6,664 nucleotides of DNA from Streptosporangiaceae bacterium (GCA_030038715.1 JASHSO010000415.1:1-6664); one strand, 5' to 3'; positions 1-6,381 are shown, numbered from the stretch's first letter. Translations and numbers: made by a program. The notes: generated from the letters alone by a model not told the origin.

Positions 1-231
1 CCGGGCCGGACGGATCGTCCCGACTACGTCGTCGGGCAGCGCGGTCGGCGCGGTCGTGGGGCGCATCTGAGCCAGCGCCAGCCAGCTCGTGTCCGGCAAC
101 GGTGCCCATAGCACGAGGTCGGCGAACGAGAGGTCGGCCAGTAGCTGCCAGTCCGACACCAGCGCGTGCAGCCACTCGATGTCGCCGGGCATGAGCCTGG
201 CGCGCAAAGCGAGGTCGGTTAGCGTGGGCAC
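1..231 (-). CDS. pdtaS: PdtaS-type sensor histidine kinase, N-terminal fragment (3' end off window)
   Basis: The 77 codons present encode the N-terminus of a protein that resembles mycobacterial PdtaS (Rv3220c) from memory: a short lead with T-L-x-D-L, then the segment WQLLADLSFADLVLW at about residues 28-42, followed by a Q-x-R-P-x-T-x-P-T motif. In the family this is the start of the N-terminal GAF-like sensor region; PAS and HisKA_2/HATPase domains would lie beyond the left edge. PdtaS phosphorylates the response regulator PdtaR, an ANTAR-type RNA-binding antiterminator. The start is a GTG at 229-231. An in-frame TAG sits directly upstream (232-234), so the frame cannot begin earlier, and the GTG aligns with the family start. 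No Shine-Dalgarno is visible. A hexamer GATGAT (minus strand, 238-243) six bases upstream could serve a leaderless transcript, but it is a weak match. The gene diverges from the IlvG-like gene. Identification is confident for the family; kinase activity cannot be seen here. Confidence 0.85.
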   Translation of the reverse strand, partial: MPTLTDLALRARLMPGDIEWLHALVSDWQLLADLSFADLVLWAPLPDTSWLALAQMRPTTAPTALPDDVVGTIRPAR

Positions 232-295
232 CTAGCCATCATCGCAGGCCACCACCGGGTCCGGCGGGCGGCAAAGCGCCTGAGGGCAGGCTGAT

Positions 296-312
296 CTACT
301 AGCTGGTAGCGT
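296..312 (+). promoter_or_regulatory. Candidate leaderless promoter -10 with overlapping imperfect palindrome
   Basis: The hexamer TAGCGT at 307-312 fits the actinobacterial -10 pattern TANNNT and lies six bases before the ATG at 319, the spacing expected when transcription begins on the start codon itself. This agrees with the lack of any Shine-Dalgarno upstream of 319. No convincing -35 element is visible about 17 bases upstream. A 14-bp imperfect palindrome at 296-309 (CTACTAGCTGGTAG, 12 of 14 positions symmetric) overlaps the hexamer and could be an operator. The promoter reading is inference from spacing; the operator reading is weaker. Confidence 0.4.
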
Positions 313-318
313 CACGGC

Positions 319-1986
319 ATGAGCGAGGAGCAGCCGACCGCGCACGGCGGTACTCAGGCGGTCGCCGCGGCCAGGCGGCACGGCGCGACGACCGTGTTCA
401 CCCTCTCGGGTCTGCACGTCTTCCCGGTTTACGACGGAGCCGTGCAGGCTGACCCGCCGATGCCGATCGTGGCGGTCAGGCACGAGCAGACCGCCGTCTT
501 TGCAGCAGAGGCGACGGCCCGGCTGACCCGCTCCCCCGGCCTCGCGGCGCTGACAGCAGGGCCCGGTGTCACGAATGGGATCAGCGCTGTCACCACGGCG
601 CACTTCAACGGCGCGCCCGTAGTTGTGCTTGCGGGCAGGGCGTCCGACCTGCGCTGGGGTACCGGCAGCCTGCAGGAGCTTGACCACCCGCCGCTGCTGG
701 CGCCGGTCACTAAGCGAGCGTGGACCGAGCACGAACCCGGTCGCGTCGGTGCCGCGGTCGACGAGGCGTTCCGGCTGGCGACCGCGCGGCACCGCGGCCC
801 GGTGTTTCTCGATATCAGCCTGGAGGCCATGTTCGGCGCTGCTGCGCAAGGCAGCGCGCAGGCGGCCGGCGAGCCCAGCGACGAGAACGACGGCCGGCCC
901 GACCCAGCCGCGATCGAGCACATCGCGGACTTGCTGGCCGCCGCCGACCGGCCGGTGCTCGTACTCGGCTCAGACGTCTGGCTGGACCGGGCCGAACACG
1001 CCGCCAGGGCTGCGGCGGAGCAGCTGCAACTGCCCGTGATCGCCAACGGGCAGGGCCGCGGCATCCTCCCGCCGCGCCATCCGCTGCTGGTCACCAGGGC
1101 TCGGTCGGTGGCGTTCGGCGCGGCGGACCTGGTCATCGTCGCTGGCACGGCGCTGGACTTCAGGCTCGGATACGGCCAGTTCGGCGGCCGGAACGGGGCG
1201 CCGCAGGCAAAGGTCGTCCACTTGGCCGATGCCGCCGACCAGATCGCGACGCACTGCACGCTGGCCGGCTCGGCGGTCGGCGGACTGGCCGCGACCCTGG
1301 ACGGCGTGACAGCGGCAGCCGAGAGCGGCCCGATGCCGTGGGTGCATGACTGGCTGCCCCGGCTGCAGGCGGCTACGGCCAAGGCAATCGCGGCCGACGC
1401 CGTGCTTTTGCACAGTGACGCGCAGCCGATTCACCCGCTGCGCGTCTACGGCGAGCTGTCCGGTCTGCTCGAGCCGGATGCCGTGGTCATCGGCGACGGC
1501 GGCGACTTCGTCAGTTACGCGGGCAAGTACCTGGAGCCGGAGCAGCCCGGCTGCTGGCTGGACCCCGGTCCGTACGGATGCCTCGGCACCGGCCTCGGCT
1601 ACGCGATGGCCGCCCGGCTGGCGCGTCCGAGCGCACAGGTTGTTTTGCTGCTCGGCGACGGCGCGGCAGGCTTCTCGCTGATGGACGTCGACACCCTGGT
1701 CCGGCACCGGCTGCCGGTCGTCATGGTCTGCGGCAACAACGGCATCTGGGGGCTGGAGAAGCATCCGATGCGCGGCCTCTACGGTTATGACGTCGCAGCC
1801 GACCTGCAGCCCGGCTGCCGGTACGACCAGGTAGTGACGGCGCTCGGCGGGGCGGGGGAACTGGTCGTGTCCGCCGCGGACATCGCCCCGGCGCTGCGCC
1901 GAGGACTAGCCTCGGGTGTGCCCTACCTGGTCAACGTCGTCACCGACCCGGACGACGCCTATCCCCGGTCGACGATGAGCGTCTGA
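319..1986 (+). CDS. ilvG: Thiamine-diphosphate enzyme, IlvG-type acetolactate synthase large-subunit homologue
   Basis: This 555-residue protein has the three-domain layout of ThDP-dependent decarboxylase/synthase enzymes. The N-terminal pyrimidine-binding domain has R-H-E-Q-T-A with the catalytic glutamate at E56, then TAGPGVTNG. The central domain follows at about 195-330. The C-terminal ThDP-binding motif runs from GDG at 446-448 to NN at 473-474, with D447 and N474 as expected Mg2+ ligands. Segments such as SLQE(L/I)DH, PGCWLD.GP.GCLG and NNGIWGLEKHPM closely resemble M. tuberculosis IlvG (Rv1820), and the length fits. Acetolactate synthases condense two pyruvates, or pyruvate with 2-ketobutyrate, in branched-chain amino acid synthesis. 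No small regulatory subunit (ilvN) or other ilv gene is nearby, so the real substrate is uncertain; a 2-hydroxyacyl-CoA lyase or oxalyl-CoA decarboxylase-like role is possible. The start is well bounded: an in-frame TAG is at 307-309. It ends 4 bp from the convergent biotinyl gene. It is the only plus-strand gene and interrupts the pdtaS-TB7.3 adjacency known in mycobacteria. Confidence 0.85.
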   Translation: MSEEQPTAHGGTQAVAAARRHGATTVFTLSGLHVFPVYDGAVQADPPMPIVAVRHEQTAVFAAEATARLTRSPGLAALTAGPGVTNGISAVTTAHFNGAPVVVLAGRASDLRWGTGSLQELDHPPLLAPVTKRAWTEHEPGRVGAAVDEAFRLATARHRGPVFLDISLEAMFGAAAQGSAQAAGEPSDENDGRPDPAAIEHIADLLAAADRPVLVLGSDVWLDRAEHAARAAAEQLQLPVIANGQGRGILPPRHPLLVTRARSVAFGAADLVIVAGTALDFRLGYGQFGGRNGAPQAKVVHLADAADQIATHCTLAGSAVGGLAATLDGVTAAAESGPMPWVHDWLPRLQAATAKAIAADAVLLHSDAQPIHPLRVYGELSGLLEPDAVVIGDGGDFVSYAGKYLEPEQPGCWLDPGPYGCLGTGLGYAMAARLARPSAQVVLLLGDGAAGFSLMDVDTLVRHRLPVVMVCGNNGIWGLEKHPMRGLYGYDVAADLQPGCRYDQVVTALGGAGELVVSAADIAPALRRGLASGVPYLVNVVTDPDDAYPRSTMSV

Positions 1987-1990
1987 GCAG

Positions 1991-2203
1991 TCACTCGATG
2001 ACCGCGATCAGGTCACCCTCCTGCACGACGTCGCCCTCGGCGACGGCCAGCCTGGTGACCTTGCCAGAGTCCTCCGCCAGCACTGGGATCTCCATCTTCA
2101 TCGACTCCAGGATCACCAGCGTGTCGCCGTCGGCTACCTCCTCGCCCTCGGCCGCCACCACCTTCCACACGTTGGCGACCATCTCCGCGCGGACCTCTGT
2201 CAC
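1991..2203 (-). CDS. Stand-alone biotinyl (biotin/lipoyl attachment) carrier protein, TB7.3-like
   Basis: A 70-residue protein consisting of one biotinyl domain and nothing else. The biotinylation motif E-S-M-K-M is at 33-37, making K36 the expected acceptor for biotin protein ligase. The flanking beta-strand pattern (V.A.V..V....G..V..GD..V.LE before it; G.V....V..GD.V..GDLIAVI after it) is typical. Length and sequence match M. tuberculosis TB7.3 (Rv3221c, 71 residues), which also lies next to pdtaS. The start is GTG with a strong Shine-Dalgarno (GGGAGGG, 2208-2214). It lies 57 bp downstream of the biotin carboxylase on the same strand, so carboxybiotin transfer between the two is a natural inference. 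A lipoyl domain is unlikely because of the M-K-M context. Cytoplasmic. Confidence 0.93.
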   Translation of the reverse strand: MTEVRAEMVANVWKVVAAEGEEVADGDTLVILESMKMEIPVLAEDSGKVTRLAVAEGDVVQEGDLIAVIE

Positions 2204-2207
2204 GTAA

Positions 2208-2214
2208 CCCTCCC
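2208..2214 (-). promoter_or_regulatory. Shine-Dalgarno of the biotinyl carrier gene
   Basis: The minus strand reads GGGAGGG followed by four bases and then the GTG at 2203-2201. It is the strongest ribosome-binding site in this half of the window and fixes the GTG as the start. It suggests the small carrier is translated independently of, and perhaps more strongly than, the carboxylase upstream. Confidence 0.8.
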
Positions 2215-2260
2215 GCCACTTGCTAGCCGGTTGCGCTCCATCATCGCCGTCCCGCCCGCG

Positions 2261-3601
2261 TCAGGGGCGCAGTCGGCTGACCAGCGACGTGTCGTAATCG
2301 CCGGAGATGAACTCGGCGGACTCCAGCAGGTCCGCGTGAAATTCCAGGTTGGTCTTGAGCCCGCCGACAACGAACGCGGCCACTGCTGCCCTGGCACGAT
2401 CCAGGGTCTGCGGCCGGTCGGCCCCGTAGACGCACAGCTTTGCCAGCAAGGGATCATAAAAGGGAGTAACGGGGTTGCCCGACTCGTAGCCGGAATCGAC
2501 CCGCACTCCCGGCCCGGCGGGCTCGCTCCACGCGGATATCGTGCCGGGGCTTGGCAGGAAGCGCCTCGAGTCCTCGGCGTAGATGCGCAGCTCCAGCGCG
2601 TGACCGGACGGCGTGATGCTGGCGGGATCGAAGCTGATGTCGGCGCCCTCGGCGATCAGGAACTGCTGCTCCACCAGGTCGATGCCGGTCACCAACTCGG
2701 TCACCGGGTGCTCCACCTGCAGCCTGGTGTTCATCTCCAGGAACTTAAAGTCGCCGACCTGGGTGTCCACGAGGAACTCCACGGTTCCGGCGCCCAGGTA
2801 GTCGACCGCCTGACCAGCCCGCACGGCCGCGGCCAGCATGCGCTCGCGTAGCTGGCTGTCGATGCCGGGACTCGGCGTCTCCTCGGCTACTTTCTGATGG
2901 CGGCGCTGCACCGAGCAGTCGCGTTCGCCGAGCGCCAGCACCTGCCCGTCGGCAAGCCCTAGTATCTGCACCTCGACGTGGCGGGCCCGCGGCACGAAGC
3001 GCTCAAGCAGGATGTCAGGGCTGCTGAAGAACCGCTCGGCCCGCGACCTCGCGGTCTCGAAGCCTGCCGCGAGCTGTGCGGGGTCAGCCGCGGCGCTCAT
3101 GCCGATGCCGCCGCCGCCGGCCGAGGCCTTGATCATGACCGGATAGCCGATGCGCTCGGCGGCAGCCAGGGCCGCGGCCACGTCGGCCACCGGCTGCCGG
3201 GTGCCGGCCGAGACCGGAACCCCGGCCTGCTCCATCAGGTTCCTGGCATTGATCTTGTCGGCCATCTGCTCCATCGCCGCCGGGCGCGGGCCGATCCAGG
3301 TCAGCCCGGCAGCGAGGACGGCCGCTGCGAACTCGGCGTTCTCCGCCAGGAAGCCGTATCCGGGGTGAAGGGCCTCGGCGCCGGTCTTGCGCGCGGCATC
3401 CAGCACGGCGGCCTGGTCCAGGTAGCTACTACCGGGCGGGGCCGGCCCGATCGGCACCGCCACGTCGGCCTCGCGCACGAACGGCAGGCCTGCATCGGCT
3501 TCTGAATAGACCGCCACGCTGCGCACGCCTAGGCGGCGCGCGGTCTTGATGACGCGCCGGGCGATCTCGCCACGATTGGCGACAAGGACCGATTCGAGCA
3601 C
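2261..3601 (-). CDS. accC: Biotin carboxylase subunit (AccC type, without a fused biotinyl domain)
   Basis: This 446-residue protein has the length of E. coli AccC (about 449) and covers the whole biotin carboxylase fold: N-terminal domain (VLVANRGEIA, 5-14), ATP-grasp domain and C-terminal domain. Family active-site residues are present: K116; K158 with the glycine-rich loop GGGGIGM at 162-168; H208; Q232 and K237; E275; E289, N291 and R293 followed by Q-V-E-H; and R339 in L-R-I-Y-A-E-D. It should carboxylate biotin using ATP and bicarbonate. The start is GTG (3599-3601), chosen because it places the conserved VLVANRGEI at the family position; no clear Shine-Dalgarno precedes it. It begins 9 bp after the degenerate HD gene, so expression as part of that operon is likely. 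Most actinobacterial acyl-CoA carboxylase alpha subunits carry a fused biotinyl domain of about 600 residues total; this one does not, and the separate carrier downstream may supply it. No carboxyltransferase is in view. Confidence 0.92.
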   Translation of the reverse strand: MLESVLVANRGEIARRVIKTARRLGVRSVAVYSEADAGLPFVREADVAVPIGPAPPGSSYLDQAAVLDAARKTGAEALHPGYGFLAENAEFAAAVLAAGLTWIGPRPAAMEQMADKINARNLMEQAGVPVSAGTRQPVADVAAALAAAERIGYPVMIKASAGGGGIGMSAAADPAQLAAGFETARSRAERFFSSPDILLERFVPRARHVEVQILGLADGQVLALGERDCSVQRRHQKVAEETPSPGIDSQLRERMLAAAVRAGQAVDYLGAGTVEFLVDTQVGDFKFLEMNTRLQVEHPVTELVTGIDLVEQQFLIAEGADISFDPASITPSGHALELRIYAEDSRRFLPSPGTISAWSEPAGPGVRVDSGYESGNPVTPFYDPLLAKLCVYGADRPQTLDRARAAVAAFVVGGLKTNLEFHADLLESAEFISGDYDTSLVSRLRP

Positions 3602-3610
3602 TGAGGCAGC

Positions 3611-4915
3611 CTACAGTCGCCAGGCCGTCCGACGCCCAGCAACCTCGGCGAGCGCCGCCACGACTACCTTGTCGTAGCTGGCCGGATCGAGGCGCAGCCG
3701 GTCGAGCGCGGCGTTCGACCGCTCCCTGTCGGTAGAGCTGCCCACCATGTCGTCGAACGCGTTAGCCGCTTTGATGATCATGCTGCCGCGCGACGGCGGG
3801 GGGTGGTGCCCTCGGGCCGGCCAGCTCTGGCAGCGAACCAGCTCGGCCACGTCGTCGAGCACTCCGGCCTGCCGGATGACGTCGGCTCCGAGCTCGGCTA
3901 TCCGCTGCTGATCGGCGGCCCCCACCAGCAGCGTGGCGCCACCGGGGATGGGTTCGGCCAACGAAAGCTGGCCGATGTCATGCATGAGCGCGGCGTACTC
4001 CAGCGCGAGCAGGTCGGGCTCATTCATGCCAAGGACGCGCCCGACAGCGACGGCCAGCCGGCTGACCCGGCGCGAGTGCCCCTCCTCGACGTAACCGGCG
4101 ACCTCGGTGACCCTGGCCAGGGACCGGACGGTCTGCAGGTAGGTGGCGCGGATCCCGGCATACCTGCGGAACGCCACCTGCGTGACAAGCAGCGGGCCGA
4201 GGAACACGGCGAGCTCGGCGAGACCCATGACCTCGGCGCCGAACACCGTGATGAGCACCGAGGCGCAGACCGCCGCGCCCAGCAGCCATTGCAGGCTCAG
4301 CTCGTCGACAAGCGCGACCGAGAATCGTGCGCCGACGTCATCCGCCCTGATCAGTGCCCCTATGACGGTGTCGGCCAGCCAGCCGAGCGCGACCAGCGGC
4401 CCCATCACGGCGAGCGCCACGTACCACGGGCGCTCATAGTGCTGGCTGACGAGGTAGCCGGCCAGGCCGGGCCGGAAGATGAACGCCACGCAGGCCACCG
4501 CGATAAGCCGCGTGCACATGCCGGTCAGGCCTGCCGGGCGGCCGGCTGCTACGTGCGGCAGTGCGCCCACCGCCATGCCTACGGCCGCCACCGCGATGAC
4601 AAGCAACGGCGAACGATCCACCGGAGTGCCGGAGGCATAGGGCGGGACCCGAAGCAGCAGCGCATAGGACATCGCGCCCACCATCGCGATGGGCGCCGCC
4701 TCCCGGCCGCCGGGAAGCGCCAGCCTGAGCAGCTCGCCGAAGGCGATGAAGCCCCCGAAGGCCAGTGCAGTACGCCACTGCACTCCGCTCGCCTGGATCG
4801 TCGTGCTGGCGAACGCCGCGACGACCAGCATTCCGGCCGCGCCTAGCAGCAGCAGCCGGCCGGAGTCCAGCGCTTGCCAGTACGCCCAGCGGTCGGCGGC
4901 TGAGTGACTGGTCAC
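3611..4915 (-). CDS. Membrane protein with degenerate HD-GYP domain (probable pseudoenzyme)
   Basis: A 434-residue protein with a hydrophobic N-terminal half (about seven to eight likely membrane segments, roughly residues 20-250) and a cytoplasmic HD-type domain at about 255-430. It retains G-H-S-R-R-V-S-R-L-A (H280) and H-D-I-G-Q at 312-316, aligning with its upstream neighbour, but the canonical lysine of HDxGK is Q316. The downstream H-P is E-L (341-342), the HHE..DG.GYP block is absent (the region reads R-C-Q-S-W-P near 361), and the final metal-ligand aspartate of VADAFD is N385. Most HD-GYP metal ligands are therefore missing, so c-di-GMP hydrolysis is unlikely; binding, scaffolding or regulation of the neighbour is more plausible. 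The frame is open and codon use is normal, so it is not a decaying pseudogene. The GTG start overlaps the upstream stop as GTGA, with GGAG five bases before. Not assignable to a characterised protein. Confidence 0.85.
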   Translation of the reverse strand: MTSHSAADRWAYWQALDSGRLLLLGAAGMLVVAAFASTTIQASGVQWRTALAFGGFIAFGELLRLALPGGREAAPIAMVGAMSYALLLRVPPYASGTPVDRSPLLVIAVAAVGMAVGALPHVAAGRPAGLTGMCTRLIAVACVAFIFRPGLAGYLVSQHYERPWYVALAVMGPLVALGWLADTVIGALIRADDVGARFSVALVDELSLQWLLGAAVCASVLITVFGAEVMGLAELAVFLGPLLVTQVAFRRYAGIRATYLQTVRSLARVTEVAGYVEEGHSRRVSRLAVAVGRVLGMNEPDLLALEYAALMHDIGQLSLAEPIPGGATLLVGAADQQRIAELGADVIRQAGVLDDVAELVRCQSWPARGHHPPPSRGSMIIKAANAFDDMVGSSTDRERSNAALDRLRLDPASYDKVVVAALAEVAGRRTAWRL

Positions 4916-4924
4916 GGCATCTCC
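4912..4924 (-). promoter_or_regulatory. GTGA stop/start overlap with internal Shine-Dalgarno
   Basis: The TGA of the HD-GYP gene (4914-4912) and the GTG of the next gene (4915-4913) share bases as GTGA. GGAG at 4924-4921 lies inside the end of the upstream gene, five bases before the GTG. This arrangement is typical of translational coupling and implies that the two HD proteins are made together in related amounts. Confidence 0.75.
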
Positions 4925-6264
4925 ACGACACGCAGCGGCGATGTAGGGTCGTCGTGATCCTGCACCGTGATGGTCGAGAAGTCAGCCGGAACCCCGGCGG
5001 GTTCGGGCAGCCGCCAGCCCTCACGTTTCACGGCAGCGATGAACGCCTCGACCAGCAGCGGGTCGAACTGCGTTCCGGCGCCGTTACGAAGTTCGTCGAT
5101 AGCCGCCTCGATGGTCTTGGCCTCGCGGTAAGACCGCGTCGACGTCATCGAGTCGAACGCGTCGGCTACGGCGATGATCCGGGCGAACAGCGGTATCTCG
5201 TGCCCGGCGAAGCCCATCGGGTAGCCGCGGCCGTCGATCCGTTCGTGGTGGTGCATGATGCCGGCCAGTGCCTCGTTCAGGAAGCCGATCTCCCGCACGA
5301 TCTCCAGGCCGCGCATCGGGTGCAACTGGATGGTCGCGTACTCGTCCTCGGTCAGCGCGCCGGTCTTCTGCAGCACCTGGGTTGGCACGCCAAGCTTGCC
5401 CACGTCGTGCAGCATCCCGGCGAACATGATCGCCTCGGTGCGCTGCGGACGCATGCCGATCTGCCTGGCGATCATGCCGGAGCCGCGGGACACCCGGTCA
5501 CCGTGGCCGCGTGTGTAGAAGTCCTTGGTCTCCACCGCCTGGCAGAGTGCGTTCATGGTTGCCGCATATGCGCGCTGCTGCTCGGCATACTGGCCCATGG
5601 CCCAGCGCGCCACGAACAGCGGCACCAGCACAAGCGGTGCGGCGAACGGGCCCATCACCTGCCACAGCGAGGCGATGACCAGGCCCAGAGCGGCGTAGCC
5701 GAGGTCGGAAACCAGCAGCAGGGGAAGGCTGGACTCCAGCGCTTCCCGCCGCAGCATCCCGGGGCCGCGGTCCAGCCGGTACATGGCCCAGATGAGGCTC
5801 TGGTTCGTGAGCACGTGCGCGGCAGCGGCCGCCGCAAACGGCAGGATGATCTTCCACGGCGAGTGACTGAGCACCGGCAAGCCCACCTGGCCGTCGTGCA
5901 GCGCGAGGTAGGTCTCGCCAGCTGCCAGGCCGGACAGTGCGCCCATGGCCCCGTTGAACAGCCGCTCGGGCAGCGCGATCCTGCGCTTGATGCTCACCAC
6001 CGAGACGGCCCCGACCAGGGCAGCCGCGACCGGGCCGAGCAGCACCACGGCGGCCAGGGTTGCCGACGAGCTCGGCGACCACTTCGCCTGCCGCGACGCC
6101 ACCGGATTTGGCGTGGAATCGCAGACCAGGAAGAGGACTTGGAGGACGACGAGGTCCGGCCAGAAGTGCGGGTGGCCGGAGGCGCCTAACGGCCTGCTTG
6201 CCACCAGCGCGCCGGTCGCCACCACGACCAGCCCGATGTACAGCCTCGCAGCCCGGCGGACCAA
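4912..6264 (-). CDS. Membrane-anchored HD-GYP domain protein, predicted c-di-GMP phosphodiesterase
   Basis: A 450-residue protein with about six to seven hydrophobic segments in residues 8-220 and a complete HD-GYP domain at about 232-412. Catalytic signatures are intact: E245 followed by G-H-G-D-R-V-S-R (H254); L-H-D-V-G-K (H286, D287, K290); H-P (H315); HHERIDGRGYP (H339, H340, E341, D344, GYP 347-349); and V-A-D-A-F-D (D368). In characterised members these bind two or three metals and hydrolyse cyclic di-GMP or related dinucleotides. The membrane half is not one I can assign to a named sensor domain. The start is TTG at 6262-6264: an in-frame TGA at 6268-6270 rules out anything earlier, and GAGGGGG (6271-6277) sits six bases upstream. 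It is the first gene of a likely operon with the degenerate HD paralogue and the biotin carboxylase. Substrate is inferred from the family. Confidence 0.9.
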   Translation of the reverse strand: MVRRAARLYIGLVVVATGALVASRPLGASGHPHFWPDLVVLQVLFLVCDSTPNPVASRQAKWSPSSSATLAAVVLLGPVAAALVGAVSVVSIKRRIALPERLFNGAMGALSGLAAGETYLALHDGQVGLPVLSHSPWKIILPFAAAAAAHVLTNQSLIWAMYRLDRGPGMLRREALESSLPLLLVSDLGYAALGLVIASLWQVMGPFAAPLVLVPLFVARWAMGQYAEQQRAYAATMNALCQAVETKDFYTRGHGDRVSRGSGMIARQIGMRPQRTEAIMFAGMLHDVGKLGVPTQVLQKTGALTEDEYATIQLHPMRGLEIVREIGFLNEALAGIMHHHERIDGRGYPMGFAGHEIPLFARIIAVADAFDSMTSTRSYREAKTIEAAIDELRNGAGTQFDPLLVEAFIAAVKREGWRLPEPAGVPADFSTITVQDHDDPTSPLRVVEMP

Positions 6265-6270
6265 GCCTCA

Positions 6271-6277
6271 CCCCCTC
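6271..6277 (-). promoter_or_regulatory. Shine-Dalgarno deciding the TTG start of the HD-GYP gene
   Basis: The minus strand reads GAGGGGG at 6277-6271, six bases before the TTG at 6264. Together with the in-frame TGA at 6268-6270 it supports this uncommon TTG as the true start rather than an internal codon. Confidence 0.7.
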
Positions 6278-6296
6278 AGGTGGCGCAGCGCCCAGC

Positions 6297-6323
6297 CCGG
6301 GCAGACAAGCTCAGCGTGCCCGG
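6297..6323 (-). repeat. Inverted repeat (7-bp arms) in the leader of the HD-GYP gene
   Basis: CCGGGCA at 6297-6303 and TGCCCGG at 6317-6323 are exact reverse complements separated by 13 bases. In a minus-strand transcript this would form a GC-rich hairpin about 33-59 nt before the TTG start. It lacks a following U-run, so it is not a classical terminator. It could be an mRNA leader structure or a chance GC-rich match. Confidence 0.4.
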
Positions 6324-6342
6324 CAACCGTCGCGTTTCGCTC

Positions 6343-6357
6343 GATCGCAGCGCGATC
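6343..6357. repeat. Perfect inverted repeat GATCGC-AGC-GCGATC
   Basis: Two 6-bp arms (6343-6348 and 6352-6357) flank a 3-bp centre, followed by a partial repeat, GATCA, at 6360 overlap. It lies in the 151-bp gap between rsrA and the HD-GYP gene. No T-run follows on either strand, so an intrinsic terminator is not supported. A protein-binding operator is possible but unproven. Confidence 0.4.
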
Positions 6358-6370
6358 AGATCACCGTCGC

Positions 6371-6381
6371 AACTTAGAGTA
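6371..6381 (-). promoter_or_regulatory. Possible -10 region upstream of the HD-GYP operon
   Basis: This is the most AT-rich stretch of the rsrA/HD-GYP gap. On the minus strand it contains two overlapping TANNNT hexamers, TACTCT (6381-6376) and TAAGTT (6376-6371). Neither has a recognisable -35 at 16-18 bp, and I found no SigR-type GGAAT/GTT pair at the right spacing. Use would give a leader of roughly 100 nt. Read-through from rsrA is an equally reasonable alternative. Confidence 0.25.

Noticed and set aside
232..921. Minus-strand frame of 229 codons reaching into the pdtaS upstream gap
   Set aside because: It ends just before the pdtaS GTG, shows no family similarity and overlaps the real IlvG-like gene; shadow.
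429..1382. Open reading frame of 317 codons on the minus strand within the IlvG-like gene
   Set aside because: Low-complexity A/S/P/R composition and no domain, opposite a well-conserved ThDP enzyme.
3803..4846. Open reading frame of 347 codons on the plus strand opposite the degenerate HD gene
   Set aside because: Its composition is typical of an antisense shadow, with no motifs, and the opposite strand encodes clear membrane and HD segments.
3611..4915. Degenerate HD gene as a decaying pseudogene
   Set aside because: The frame is intact over 434 codons with normal codon bias, a good Shine-Dalgarno and coupling to its neighbour; loss of catalytic residues points to functional change rather than decay.
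4765..6189. Open reading frame of 474 codons on the plus strand opposite the HD-GYP gene
   Set aside because: It is rich in R, H, Q, G and P with no recognisable domain and lies antisense to a gene with full catalytic motifs; a GC-rich shadow frame.
6343..6357. Intrinsic terminator after rsrA
   Set aside because: The stem is only 6 bp and no T-run follows on the minus strand.
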